Positions 1 to 9,800 of a DNA stretch of 64,000 nt are shown piece after piece. The stretch covers positions 60,960-124,959 of the forward strand of contig JAHDCC010000007.1 of the NCBI GenBank assembly GCA_020630065.1. Reading direction: 5' to 3'. This DNA is from Acidimicrobiales bacterium. GTDB taxonomy: Bacteria; Actinomycetota; Acidimicrobiia; Acidimicrobiales; SZUA-35. Made by a program: the position numbers and the translations under genes. Positions within the stretch are counted from its first letter, which is position 1; each line of letters begins with the position of its first letter. Under the pieces are notes generated by a model. The model did not search any database, was not told the origin of the DNA, and saw only the letters and a program-made list of their open reading frames with translations.

Positions 1-255
1 ATAGTCAGCCAGTTCGCTGCCTCGTCGCCGGATGGGCTTGAACGAGTCGTTATCGACACCGGAATAGGTCCAGACGATGACACGGCCGCCTTCGGGGGTT
101 CGCTATTTGCCGACTACGCTCTCGACGGTATTAGTAACCCTTCGGCTAGTTTGGCGCTTGCCGGAGTGGCCGGAGTTGTGGTTGTGGCGGCCACCGGGTT
201 CGGCATGTTGACCGCAGCAAAGTTTGTGGCCAGAAAACCCGTTGTAGCGTCATGA
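1..255 (+). CDS. PDGLE-domain ECF metal transporter component, C-terminal part
   Basis: The frame is open from the window edge and ends in TGA at 253-255, so 84 residues are visible. They contain the diagnostic SSPDGLE motif and the later FADYAL stretch of the PDGLE family (CbiN, or the C-terminus of CbiM-CbiN fusions), followed by one hydrophobic segment near the end. Such proteins form the membrane part of ECF transporters for cobalt or nickel. CbiQ and CbiO genes follow at once, which supports this role. Whether it is a separate CbiN or the tail of a CbiM fusion cannot be seen, and metal specificity is unknown. Confidence 0.8.
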   Translation: MVSQFAASSPDGLERVVIDTGIGPDDDTAAFGGSLFADYALDGISNPSASLALAGVAGVVVVAATGFGMLTAAKFVARKPVVAS

Positions 256-269
256 TCGCAGGTCATTAA

Positions 270-1028
270 GTGGGGGCAGGTCACCTGCGGGGGTTGTACC
301 TTCAACGCCAGTCTCCGCTACACGCAGTTGCCTCTCACGTAAAAGTGTTGGCCGCTGTCTGGTTGGTAGTCGTCGTCGCCAGTATCCCTCGTCAACAGGT
401 GTGGGCATTCGGGGTAGCCGGCATCAGCATCGTCGCCGGTTTTATATTCTCTGGGCTGACGGTCGGTCAGGTTCTGCGCCGTTTGGTTGTGTTAGCCCCT
501 TTCGTTCCGGTCGTCATCGCCCTACCGTTCATCGCCGGTGGGGAACCGGCTGAGGTGTTTGGGGTTGCGGTGTCAGAGGAGGGATTGTGGGGGGCATGGA
601 ATTTCTTGGCTAAAGCCATTGTCGGGGTTTCGGTAAGTTCGATCGTCACCGCTTCAACGACTGTCCCGGATATTCTTGCCGCGCTTGGCAAATTGCGTAT
701 GCCGAAGATCCTCGTCGCGATAGCGTCATCGATGGTTCGCTACCTCGACCTGATCGTGGAGGAAACCTCGCGAATGCGGTTGGCGATGGTTTCACGTGGG
801 TATAGTCCAGCCTGGTTCTGGCAGGCTAAGCCGTTAGCGACTTCTGCGGGATCATTGTTTGTGCGTTCGTATGAACGGTCAGAACGTGTTCACGCAGCAA
901 TGATGGCCCGCGGGTTTACCGGCACGTTGCCTCAGCGTCGCGTCGTTGCCTCAGCTTCACAATGGGTCGCCGTTTGCGCCGCACCTGCGGTCATGACGGT
1001 CGTTCTACTCGTGGCGATACTCAAATGA
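270..1028 (+). CDS. cbiQ: ECF transporter transmembrane (T) component CbiQ
   Basis: The protein has 252 residues with several hydrophobic segments (about 25-60, 70-90, 112-130, 230-250). It carries the two Ala-Arg-Gly-type coupling motifs of T components, SRGYS at 175-179 and ARGFTG at 213-218, which in this family insert into grooves of the ATPase. The GTG start lies 15 nt after the PDGLE gene, and its stop overlaps the start of cbiO, so the genes are translationally coupled. It should couple ATP hydrolysis by CbiO to movement of the substrate-binding membrane part. Family assignment is firm; substrate (cobalt or nickel) is inferred from the PDGLE neighbour. Confidence 0.88.
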   Translation: MGAGHLRGLYLQRQSPLHAVASHVKVLAAVWLVVVVASIPRQQVWAFGVAGISIVAGFIFSGLTVGQVLRRLVVLAPFVPVVIALPFIAGGEPAEVFGVAVSEEGLWGAWNFLAKAIVGVSVSSIVTASTTVPDILAALGKLRMPKILVAIASSMVRYLDLIVEETSRMRLAMVSRGYSPAWFWQAKPLATSAGSLFVRSYERSERVHAAMMARGFTGTLPQRRVVASASQWVAVCAAPAVMTVVLLVAILK

Positions 1029-1741
1029 CTCGCCTATTAGAAGTCTCTGAGGTGTCCTATGTGTACCCTGACGGTCGGTCGGGTTTATCCGATGTCTCGT
1101 TGGCTGTTCAAGACGGCGAGAGAGTGTCGATATTAGGTCCGAACGGTGCCGGTAAGACGACCCTGATGTTGCATCTCAACGGCACGTTGACACCAACCAA
1201 AGGCACGATCACCGTCAACGGAACCACGGTCGAAGACTCGACGTTGTCGACGATCCGAAAAAACGTTGGTCTCGTATTCCAAAACTCTGACGACCAACTG
1301 TTCATGTCATCGGTTATCGACGACGTGATGTTTGGTCCATTGAATCTTGGCTTCGACGAAGCTACGGCCCGGATCAAAGCTGAAGAATCGCTTGAATTGG
1401 TGGGTGCCGGCCACTTGACAGAACGGACGCCACATCATCTAAGCGGGGGAGAGCGGCGCCGGGTGGCGATCGCAACGACGCTAGTAATGGAACCGAAGAT
1501 AATCGTCTTTGATGAACCAACCTCTGACCTTGACCCGGCAACCCGCCATGAGTTGGGAGAACTTTTATGTTCGTTGCCTGTCGCTCAACTCATCGTCACC
1601 CATGACTTGTCGTTTGTCGCAGATGTTTGCCATCGTTCGATAATTATGGACGAAGGGCGAGTGGTCGCCGATCGGGCGACAACAGAATTGCTCGCCGATG
1701 CAGACCTGTTGGTTGCGCACCGGTTAGCGGCGCCTCGCTAG
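1025..1741 (+). CDS. cbiO: ECF transporter ATP-binding protein CbiO
   Basis: This is a 238-residue ABC ATPase. Walker A GPNGAGKT is at 38-45, the Q-loop glutamine at 86, the signature LSGGE at 139-143, Walker B with DEPTSDLD at 163-170, and a VTHD H-switch follows. The ATG overlaps the cbiQ stop as ATGA, so I prefer it over an in-frame start further upstream inside cbiQ. It energises the transporter made by the two preceding genes. A single ATPase gene suggests a homodimer, as in dedicated (group I) ECF systems. Confidence 0.9.
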   Translation: MTRLLEVSEVSYVYPDGRSGLSDVSLAVQDGERVSILGPNGAGKTTLMLHLNGTLTPTKGTITVNGTTVEDSTLSTIRKNVGLVFQNSDDQLFMSSVIDDVMFGPLNLGFDEATARIKAEESLELVGAGHLTERTPHHLSGGERRRVAIATTLVMEPKIIVFDEPTSDLDPATRHELGELLCSLPVAQLIVTHDLSFVADVCHRSIIMDEGRVVADRATTELLADADLLVAHRLAAPR

Positions 1742-1767
1742 GTGTAGCCGAGTTGTGAGTAGCCGAG

Positions 1768-2349
1768 CTATGAACGGAGTTCATCTATCCGTTGAAGGTC
1801 AGTAAACGTTTCCTCAATGATGACGGCCAACGGACGTTTGCCATTGTCGTCCTGCCATTGTTCGATAGCGACGTCCAACGCCACCAACGCAGTGGCCGCT
1901 AACAGCTGAGCGGCGCGGCGATGAGGCTTTTTTAGAATGTAGCCCAACGCCTTGCTAAGTTCGGTCCGGTTGATAAGGTCCGCTTCTATGGCGGCGGCGT
2001 GAATGGCTTCGGTTTTATAAATGAACTGAATACGCCGCAGCTGATAGCCGCCATCTTCGTCGTATCGACGGCCAAGATCTTCGATAAAGGCGTCCCGAAT
2101 AGCTTCAAGCGGCGGCTGGTTCTTGAAACGGGACCCGAGAGCCCGGTCAAGATCAGCGTCGTGCTCATCCCAAAGCACAATGCCTTCTTTAGTCCCAAAA
2201 TGTCGGTACAAGGTTGATTCGGACATGTCGGCGGCGTTGGCAATGTCGAGCACGGTTACCGATTCAAAGCCCTCTTGGTCAAAAAGACGAAGCGCTGTTT
2301 CTTGAGCGAAATGTTTGGCTGCTCTTCTGTTTCGTTCACGAAGGCCCAT
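1768..2349 (-). CDS. TetR-family transcriptional regulator
   Basis: The protein has 193 residues with a TetR-type DNA-binding head: a helix-turn-helix around residues 33-58 ending in STLYRHFGTKEGI. The C-terminal ligand-binding half is divergent, as usual, so the effector cannot be named. It is divergent from msrB and convergent with cbiO. TACCCT lies exactly 6 nt before the ATG and there is no Shine-Dalgarno sequence, suggesting a leaderless mRNA. The 142-bp divergent region to msrB is a reasonable place for its own operator. Confidence 0.8.
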   Translation of the reverse strand: MGLRERNRRAAKHFAQETALRLFDQEGFESVTVLDIANAADMSESTLYRHFGTKEGIVLWDEHDADLDRALGSRFKNQPPLEAIRDAFIEDLGRRYDEDGGYQLRRIQFIYKTEAIHAAAIEADLINRTELSKALGYILKKPHRRAAQLLAATALVALDVAIEQWQDDNGKRPLAVIIEETFTDLQRIDELRS

Positions 2350-2355
2350 TACTCA

Positions 2356-2361
2356 AGGGTA
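2356..2361 (-). promoter_or_regulatory. Leaderless -10 hexamer of the TetR gene
   Basis: TACCCT is separated by 6 nt from the ATG at 2349, the spacing of a leaderless transcript. No Shine-Dalgarno sequence precedes the gene. Confidence 0.5.
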
Positions 2362-2491
2362 TCTACACTGCATAGGTACGCATCAGGCAACCGACTGCGA
2401 CCAGCCGCTGCGTAACGGGGGTATGTTAAAACCATTCCTATGGGAAGGTCGATGCAGACAAGACCTTAGTTACTCCACAGAAGGTGAAGCC

Positions 2492-2899
2492 ATGAGCGAT
2501 AAACGTGAATTCTCTGAAGAAGAGCTACGAGAACGACTGACACCTGAACAATATCAGGTAACCCAAAAAGCAGGAACAGAACCAGCATTTAGCGGAATCT
2601 ACAACGATTGCAAAGATGACGGCGTTTACCGTTGTATCGTCTGCGACGAATCGCTGTTCAGTAGCGACAGCAAATACGACTCTGGCTCTGGTTGGCCAAG
2701 TTTCTGGAAACCGGTGAATGATTCGGCGGTTGCAACAAAAACCGATCGCAAGTTTGGAATGCGGCGCATCGAGGTTCTTTGCGCAAACTGCGGCGCCCAC
2801 CTCGGCCACGTGTTCCCAGACGGTCCTGCCCCAACCGGCGATCGATATTGTATGAACTCAGCATCGCTGCGGCTCGAACGGTCAGAACCGGCTGAATAG
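2492..2899 (+). CDS. msrB: Peptide-methionine (R)-S-oxide reductase MsrB
   Basis: This 135-residue protein repairs methionine-R-sulfoxide in proteins using thioredoxin. Two zinc-binding CxxC pairs are at C48/C51 and C97/C100, and the catalytic cysteine is C120 in RYCMNS. The usual resolving cysteine before GWPSF is replaced by serine (DSGSGWPSF), so recycling must use another thiol; this variant is known among MsrBs. The ATG at 2492 follows AAGGTGAAG, which decides the start over upstream in-frame codons. It stands alone, with the aminotransferase gene 143 nt downstream. Confidence 0.92.
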   Translation: MSDKREFSEEELRERLTPEQYQVTQKAGTEPAFSGIYNDCKDDGVYRCIVCDESLFSSDSKYDSGSGWPSFWKPVNDSAVATKTDRKFGMRRIEVLCANCGAHLGHVFPDGPAPTGDRYCMNSASLRLERSEPAE

Positions 2900-2985
2900 G
2901 TCTGAAGTAAATGTAAATCTGTTGCAAAACTAACGTCACTGCCCGTTGATATGCAGCGGGGTGTTGATTGAGTAGACTTCAGACC
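2899..2985 (+). promoter_or_regulatory. Nested inverted repeats in the msrB-aminotransferase gap
   Basis: GGTCTGAAGT at 2899-2908 is exactly complementary to ACTTCAGACC at 2976-2985. A second stem, CCCGTTG (2943-2949) with CAGCGGG, lies between them with a short ATATG loop. The left arm starts at the msrB stop codon and the right arm lies about 57 nt before the aminotransferase ATG. It could be a folded leader RNA, an operator or part of the msrB 3' end; no U-run follows, so a simple terminator is unlikely. Confidence 0.4.
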
Positions 2986-3042
2986 GACAATAAACTGCAT
3001 CGAGTCAGTTTCAACTAAGAACTTTGGAGCACCACACGTACC

Positions 3043-4245
3043 ATGGCCAAAAACCGCGTTTCGAATCGTATTGGCGCAATCGCCCCATCAGCTACATTGG
3101 CGGTTAGCAGCAAAGCTAAGGCGCTTCGAGCAGCGGGAAAGCCTGTAATTGGCTTTGGGGCGGGTGAGCCGGACTTCGCTACGCCCGACTACATAGTTGA
3201 AGCCGCCGTTGCAGCGTGCACCGACCCTAAATCTCACCGTTACAGCCCGGCCCCCGGTTTAGGTGAGCTTCGCAAAGCCGTCGCTGAAAAAACCAAACGG
3301 GATTCAGGCTTGGAAGTGGATCCATCTCAGGTCATTATCACCAACGGAGGAAAGCACGCCGTTTATAACTCGATCGCCGTTCTGGTTGACCCCGAAGATG
3401 AAGTGATTATCCCCGCCCCGTTCTGGACCACCTACCCTGAACCGGTCATGCTTGCCGGTGGAGTGCCTGTCGCAGTCGAAACCACAATCGACGCCGGTTT
3501 CAAAGTCACTGTCGGGCAGCTCGAAGCCGCTCGGACCGACAAAACCAAGGCGTTGGTCTTTGTTAGCCCGTCTAATCCATCTGGTGCCATCTACACCAAA
3601 GAAGAAATCGCCGCTATTGGTAACTGGGCTGTCGAGAACGAAATTTGGGTAATCACCGACGAAATCTATGAACACCTCGTTTACGGCGACAACACGTTCC
3701 ACTCGATGCCAGTAGTGGTGCCCGAGGTAGCAGAGCGATGTATCATCGTGAACGGTGTGGCCAAAACATACGCCATGACCGGTTGGCGCGTGGGTTGGAG
3801 CATTTCACCCGCCGATACAGCTAAAGCGATGACAAGCCTGCAGTCGCATCAAACTTCGAACGTCGCTAACGTATCCCAACTGGCGGCTCTTGCCGCAGTC
3901 GAAGGTGACCTGACCGCAGTTCACAAAATGCGTGAAGCGTTTGACCGACGTCGGTTGGCTATGTACGAACGGCTATCGGCAATGGCAGGCGTTAAGGTTC
4001 TTGAACCTCAAGGAGCGTTCTACGCTTTTCCATCATTTGAAGAACTGCTAGGTAAAAACATCGCAGGGGTAAAAATCGAATCGACCCTCCAATTGGCCGA
4101 CCTTGCGCTCGAAAAAGTCAACGTAGCATTCGTTCCCGGAGAAGCGTTCGGAAGCCCAGGATACGCTCGTTTCTCGTTTGCGCTCGGTGATGATGATCTG
4201 GCGGAAGGGCTAGATCGGCTCGGTAACCTCCTCGCCGACTCGTAA
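3043..4245 (+). CDS. aspC: Pyridoxal-phosphate aminotransferase, aspartate aminotransferase type
   Basis: This 400-residue fold-type I aminotransferase belongs to the AAT I-gamma subgroup by sequence style. The SPSNPSG motif with N178, the D206/Y209 cofactor-contacting segment ITDEIYE, the PLP lysine K241 in [12 protein letters not shown] and a C-terminal ARFSFA with the carboxylate-binding arginine are visible. It should transfer amino groups between aspartate and 2-oxoglutarate in the cytoplasm; related enzymes accept prephenate, so the substrate is not certain. GGAG lies before the ATG. A nested inverted repeat lies upstream. Confidence 0.85.
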   Translation: MAKNRVSNRIGAIAPSATLAVSSKAKALRAAGKPVIGFGAGEPDFATPDYIVEAAVAACTDPKSHRYSPAPGLGELRKAVAEKTKRDSGLEVDPSQVIITNGGKHAVYNSIAVLVDPEDEVIIPAPFWTTYPEPVMLAGGVPVAVETTIDAGFKVTVGQLEAARTDKTKALVFVSPSNPSGAIYTKEEIAAIGNWAVENEIWVITDEIYEHLVYGDNTFHSMPVVVPEVAERCIIVNGVAKTYAMTGWRVGWSISPADTAKAMTSLQSHQTSNVANVSQLAALAAVEGDLTAVHKMREAFDRRRLAMYERLSAMAGVKVLEPQGAFYAFPSFEELLGKNIAGVKIESTLQLADLALEKVNVAFVPGEAFGSPGYARFSFALGDDDLAEGLDRLGNLLADS

Positions 4246-4332
4246 CTATTTTCTCCACACGTTCCCTGGATGGTTAGACCCATTCTGGACACGTGCTGAA
4301 TCCGCCGTTACTAAAGAGATCTGGAAGTAAAC

Positions 4333-6402
4333 ATGGTTCGTTACCCTTATGGCTCTTGGCCTTCGCCGTTATCTGCCGCCAAGATGGCAAGCGGAGCCAC
4401 CCGGATGTCCGGACTCGCCTATCAGGCGGGTCAACTTTGGTGGTCAGAGTCAAGGCCAGCCGATAAAGGTCGCACAACATTGGTCCGTTCAGCGGGCCCA
4501 TCCGAAAGCAGCGACATCGTAGGGGACCCGTGGTCTGTTCGTTCATCGGTCCATGAATACGGGGGAGCTTCTTGGTGGCTTGGTTCGAGCTGTGTGTACT
4601 TCGTCAACTGGGAAGACCAGCGAATCTACCAACTCGACCATTCCCGCGCCGATGACGTCACCGACCTTTCACTGTCACAGCGGGTGGCTGCTCAACCGGT
4701 GCCGATAACTCCAGAGCCCGACGATAGTCATAGATGGCGCTACGCCGACGGTGACGAACACCGTGACGGTGATCTGGTTGCCGCGGTTCGTGAAACCCAC
4801 TCAGCCGCAAGCGAGCATTCAGAACCAGTCAATGAAGTGGTTGTTTGTGTCGTCCAACCGAACGGCAGTTCTGATCTGACGGTGGTAGCAACCGGCGCCG
4901 ATTTCTACGCGGCCCCCCGATTCTCACCTGACGGCTCGTTTATAAGTTGGATCGAGTGGAATCATCCCCAGATGCCATGGGACGGCACGGAACTCTACGT
5001 CGCCGAAGTTACGCGGACCGTTGTCGGCAGCGACGTTGCCGTCACGGTCGATGCCCCAAAGCTTGTAGCGGGAAACAGTCAGACATCGATCATGGGGGCG
5101 AACTGGACTAGCGGCGGTCAACTCGTTTTTTCGAACGACCAGACCGGCTTTTGGAACCTCGAATGTTATTCCCCATCCTCTGGAGCAGTACATGCGGTTA
5201 CCTCACTGTCAGGGGCCGAAATAGGCGCCCCGCAATGGGTATTTGGAACCCAACAGTGGGTGGAGCTGTCCACTGGCGACCTCGCAGCAGTGCTTACCCA
5301 GGCAGCCACCGATTCGATCGTCACCATTACATCCGACGTTATAGCCGGTAGCCAAAACGGCCCATTAGCCCTCGAGCAGTTATCTCCGATCGAATCAACG
5401 GTAACCCGAGTTGACGACCTAGCCGCCGGCTCCGACGGTGACCTCTATGTTTGTGGCCTCACGGTAGAAGGCCCCAGCGAAATCGCCCATGTCGTGTCTG
5501 GGCAACCTAAAAAAGTTGTTCATCAGCCTGGAGGTGCACCGCTAGGCCCCGACTGGATCAGTAAACCCCAAGCCATAGAATTTGCCTCCGGTAACGGAAC
5601 CGCTCACGCGTTTTACTATCCGCCTACTGGGGGAATAGACGGACACGCCATCGAACCTGAAGCGGGAGAGCTTCCGCCACTAATCGTGATGGGCCACGGC
5701 GGTCCGACCTCGCATAGCGCTCCAGCGTTCAGCCTTAAGGTCCAGTACTGGACCTCTAGAGGGTTTGGGGTCGCCGACGTGAACTATCGCGGTTCAACCG
5801 GATTTGGGCGAGATTATCGCCGCATGCTTAACGGCCAGTGGGGGGTAGTCGACGTCGAAGACTGTATAGCGGTAGCCGACTATTTGGCTGCCGAAGGCCT
5901 CGTCGATCCAAAACGTATGGCTATCCGAGGTGGTTCGGCTGGCGGGTTCACCGTGTTACGGGCATTAGAAACATCGTCTACGTTTGGTGCAGGCACATCG
6001 CTGTATGGGGTAGCCGACCTCGAGGCGTTAGCAACCGATACCCACAAGTTCGAAAGCCGGTACCTTGACGGCATTATCGGACCGTACCCCGAACGCCAAG
6101 ATATTTATAAAGAACGTTCACCTATCAACCATACAGCCGGGCTGAACTGTCCTCTGCTCGTGCTGCAAGGCACCGAAGATAAGGTAGTTCCCCCTAGCCA
6201 GTCAGAAGCGATTGTTGAAGCGGTCGCGGCTAAAGGTTTACCCCACGCCTACATAGCGTTTGAAGGTGAACAGCACGGATTTCGTCAAGCAGATACCATC
6301 GTAAGGTCGTTTGAGATCGAGCTCTGGTTCTACAGTCAAGTATTCGGCTTCGACCCAGCCGACGATGTGACAGCGCCTTCTGAAGCCGTCGGGTTCGACT
6401 GA
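4333..6402 (+). CDS. S9-family prolyl oligopeptidase-like serine peptidase
   Basis: The 689-residue protein has an N-terminal beta-propeller-like half (about 1-420) and a C-terminal alpha/beta-hydrolase half. The catalytic triad can be placed at S535 in GGSAGG, D616 in GTEDKVVPP and H648 in GEQHGF. It resembles cytoplasmic acylaminoacyl- or dipeptidyl-peptidases that trim short peptides. No signal peptide is seen. GGAAG precedes the ATG. Exact specificity (acyl-, dipeptidyl- or oligopeptidase) cannot be read from the sequence. Confidence 0.85.
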   Translation: MVRYPYGSWPSPLSAAKMASGATRMSGLAYQAGQLWWSESRPADKGRTTLVRSAGPSESSDIVGDPWSVRSSVHEYGGASWWLGSSCVYFVNWEDQRIYQLDHSRADDVTDLSLSQRVAAQPVPITPEPDDSHRWRYADGDEHRDGDLVAAVRETHSAASEHSEPVNEVVVCVVQPNGSSDLTVVATGADFYAAPRFSPDGSFISWIEWNHPQMPWDGTELYVAEVTRTVVGSDVAVTVDAPKLVAGNSQTSIMGANWTSGGQLVFSNDQTGFWNLECYSPSSGAVHAVTSLSGAEIGAPQWVFGTQQWVELSTGDLAAVLTQAATDSIVTITSDVIAGSQNGPLALEQLSPIESTVTRVDDLAAGSDGDLYVCGLTVEGPSEIAHVVSGQPKKVVHQPGGAPLGPDWISKPQAIEFASGNGTAHAFYYPPTGGIDGHAIEPEAGELPPLIVMGHGGPTSHSAPAFSLKVQYWTSRGFGVADVNYRGSTGFGRDYRRMLNGQWGVVDVEDCIAVADYLAAEGLVDPKRMAIRGGSAGGFTVLRALETSSTFGAGTSLYGVADLEALATDTHKFESRYLDGIIGPYPERQDIYKERSPINHTAGLNCPLLVLQGTEDKVVPPSQSEAIVEAVAAKGLPHAYIAFEGEQHGFRQADTIVRSFEIELWFYSQVFGFDPADDVTAPSEAVGFD

Positions 6403-6427
6403 CTCGTTACCTTAAATTGCCCTGGGT

Positions 6428-6433
6428 TATAGT
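6428..6433 (+). promoter_or_regulatory. Leaderless -10 hexamer of the SdpI-like gene
   Basis: TATAGT is followed by 6 nt and the ATG at 6440. No Shine-Dalgarno sequence is present, so transcription probably starts at or next to the start codon. Confidence 0.55.
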
Positions 6434-6439
6434 TAGTAG

Positions 6440-6877
6440 ATGCTGATGCAAACAGCCCCTCCGTCTTGGCCGCTTTTGTGGGCATTGATGATAAGCATGG
6501 CGGTCGTCGGTTGGTTCGTGGCCAACGTAGCTAATCGTGCTGCTGATGGGAAGATCCAAAAAAATGGTTGGATAGGTATTCGGACTAAGGCGACCCGATC
6601 CTGTGACGATGCTTGGCTTATCGCACACCAGGTTGGAAGATCGCGCACCGTGTTTGGGGGAAACATATTGGCAGCTTCTGGAGTAGCGTCGGCCGGTTTG
6701 GGGCTACTAGTTGGTTTCGGTGACCCAGCCCGAACTATTGTTGTTTGGGCGATTGCTGTATCGGTGTTGCCGCTCGTATCTGTGGTGCCGTTGGTTATGG
6801 CCACCAACGAGGGAGATCAGGCTGCTAGAGCGGTAACGCATCGTCGACAGGCATCTGATGACGACAATGTTTCCTAG
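6440..6877 (+). CDS. SdpI-family membrane protein
   Basis: The 145-residue protein has three hydrophobic segments and the SdpI/YhfL family signature around residues 40-65: NGWIGIRTKAT followed by an aspartate-rich AWLIAHQVG stretch. In Bacillus, SdpI gives immunity to the SdpC toxin, but most family members have no known role. No toxin gene is adjacent. Its last four bases overlap, tail to tail, the end of the large vWA gene on the other strand. Confidence 0.7.
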   Translation: MLMQTAPPSWPLLWALMISMAVVGWFVANVANRAADGKIQKNGWIGIRTKATRSCDDAWLIAHQVGRSRTVFGGNILAASGVASAGLGLLVGFGDPARTIVVWAIAVSVLPLVSVVPLVMATNEGDQAARAVTHRRQASDDDNVS

Positions 6878-9800
6878 TCGCCTGCGTCGTCTTTCTTAGC
6901 CTTCAACAACGCTTCAAAGGTAGATGAGGCGGTCGGCTGAGAGCTTGGTGGTTCAGTCGGCGGCGTAACGTCAGCCAACTCGGTGGCCGTAAACGATTCG
7001 ATCACCGAGTTTGGCTCATTAGCCGAAGACGGCGTCGTGACACGATCAGCTGCTGGTGAACGGCGTAGTCGTCTCAACGGTTCTGAATTGGCAACGGGTC
7101 CAAGACGACCAGCAGTTGATGTTGACAAAACCGGTACCTTGGCCGCAAACCAGAATCGACTTAAGAACGCAGCTAACAACCAAAACAACGCAGCTATGAC
7201 AAGTAGCCAAGAGGCTAACGGTGTGTTTCGTTTCCCCGCCGTCAAACCATCGGTGTCGAACGCAGCCGCAGGCAGAATCGAACCTCGACCGTTCGAAACA
7301 GTGCTCAGCTGCTCCAACAACGTCACGTTGGTCGTGCCGGGCCGGTACTCGGCCGCGTACGAGAAGTTTGCGACATCGGTTCCCACCGTCTCGGCGTCAC
7401 CGGCAACACCAGAAGTAACACCAACCGCATACGATCCGGCCTGTTCAACAACGGTAGTGCCCTCATAGACGCCTGGAGAAACTTCGTCTAACTCAACAAT
7501 TTGAGACGATCCGTCAGGCCCAGTAACGGTCGCTTCGACACGGCTCGCCGAGGTCTCGCTGTCGACCTCAGCCCGGATACGAAGTTCGTCGTCATCAACC
7601 GTCGCTCGAACCGCAGCAGACGTTTCCGCCGGGAACGTGTCTCGGACGACCTGATTCCAAAACGTGACATAGGTGTCCCAGTTCACCCACGCACCGGACC
7701 AACGATTGGTAGCATCACTCGTCCAAGCCGTCGAACGGCCCAAACCAGCCTGCCAAGTAACGAGTAACGGATCTTCGGCTTCTCCAATCCGCATAATCGT
7801 CCTAGCGGTGCCTTTACTCGTGGTGGCTACATATCCGAACAGGGGAGGAGTTTCAGTCAGCGAATTAGTTGCCGGTGAGCGGCCGGTGATCGTCGGAATG
7901 AACTCGCCTTCGGTTACAAAGCTGCGTGACGCAATGATGGTTTCCTGAAGAAGAATTTCGGGCAACAGATTTAGATCCTGTACCGCGTAGAACCGGCCGC
8001 CACCCGCCGCTGAAATCGGTGCCATATCTTGAGCTGCTGCGACGCCAGTAGCCACAACGGAAACGGTGATACCTTCGGCCCGGGCCGCCTCAGCTTGACG
8101 TCGCATTTCCCTCAAAACGTCCGGTCCGGTAAATCCGTCCGAGAAAACAATCAAGTGTTTGATTCCGGCGTCGCTTTCAACCAACGAATCTTGGGCGGTG
8201 GGGATGATGTCGCTGAGGTCGGTACCACCGTTGGGTTTCAGTTTGGCTAGCTCGTCGTTAATAGTGTCATCGTCAGGACGTTTTTGTAGATCAAGAATCC
8301 ATCGGCTTTGGGTGTCGGTCCCAATAAGTCCAGCTTCGTCCTGAGGGCCTAAACTCGCAAACGCCCGCGTCGCCGCCACCCGTACAATGTCTATCTTTGC
8401 TGGTCCTCCGGCTTGTGCATCAGCCATCGAACCTGACGTGTCAACCGCCATCACCTGAGCCAACGTTGGTTGTTTCGTCGGATCCAAAATATCGCTGACC
8501 ACGGGTAAAACTTCTTCGAGTTCGGAGTCCCGATAGTTCCCTAACCCGTAGGACTGTGTTCCCCCAATCGTCACCAAACCCCGTCCGAGCTGTTCAGTTG
8601 CGACCTTCAAGGACCGTTGCTGCGTGCCGCTTAAACTATCTAACGAGACATCGACCAGAATGGTTGACTTGTAAGCGCCTAGACGTTCCAACGAAGGAAG
8701 GTCTTCGGGCTTTACCACATCAACTACAATCCCTTCAGCCGTTAGCGCCTGACGTAGCTCGGCCCCTGCTCCGTCGAACCCCTCGACCATCAGCACCTGC
8801 GAAGGTCCTTCGATTTCGACTGTTGAGGACCCAACATTGTTTTGAGGTTGATCATCCAAGTTTGTTTCGATTCGAACCTCGTAGTACAACAGTCCGGTCG
8901 TGTCTGGCGTATCGGTAAAGCTGATACGGTTCGAACCGGTTTGCAGCGAAACCGGCTGAGAGGCAACCGGTTCGTCGTTGCGGACAAGTACCGCTGTCGC
9001 CTGCTGATCCAGGGACGATTCAACTGTGGTTTCGATCGTCACGGTTTCGCCCTCACCGACGACCCGTGGCGTCTGTACCGACGTGACCGCAGCGTCAGCC
9101 TGAACCACCCGATCCAGGGGGATGAAATCTATCGGAATACCCCGGTTGCCCAACGCTTCTGCTTCAGCGATAGCGTCACCCGAAGTTGCCCGACCATCAG
9201 AAACCACGACCACACGTCGACGAACATCTTCAGGCAACAACGCGCCAGCGAGTCTAAGCCCTGACGACAGGTCACTCCGGCTACCGATAACCTCAGCTGT
9301 CGCCTGACCAGAAGAGCGTTCGGCTTTGACCAGAAGCTGCTCAACTCGGGAGCCGTCGGCGGTCACAACCACCCCAAGCTCTCCGTCATCGGGGGCAGCA
9401 TCAGCGGCAGCGAGAACAGCGTCAAGCCCCTCGGTCTGTCCGCTCCGACCCACCGAGTCGCTGCGATCCAACACAAACACAGTCGCAACCTCTCCCGTGC
9501 GAAGAGGTACCGACACGCCAAACAAAAGCGCCGCCAACCCTACAGCGGCCGCTATTCGTAAACCGTTCGCGGCCTTCCACTGCCAACCCGGCACGCCAAG
9601 ACGACGCCGAGTTAGCCACCATTCCCAAGCAGCCAACGCGACTGCGCCGAGAATCAGAAGCCAGCGAATCGACCGGGTGGTTGCCGGAGGTTCTTCCCCC
9701 GGTCGGAGAGGTCGGGGACCGGTGTCGGCCACCGGCAACGGGTCGATTCTGAACTCCTGAGTGCCGACATTGGCGGCAACCGTCCGGCTTGGGCCATCAA

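Noticed and set aside
6983..9760. Several antisense open frames opposite the large vWA gene
   Set aside because: They follow from the codon pattern of the real gene, lack starts with signals and show no domain.
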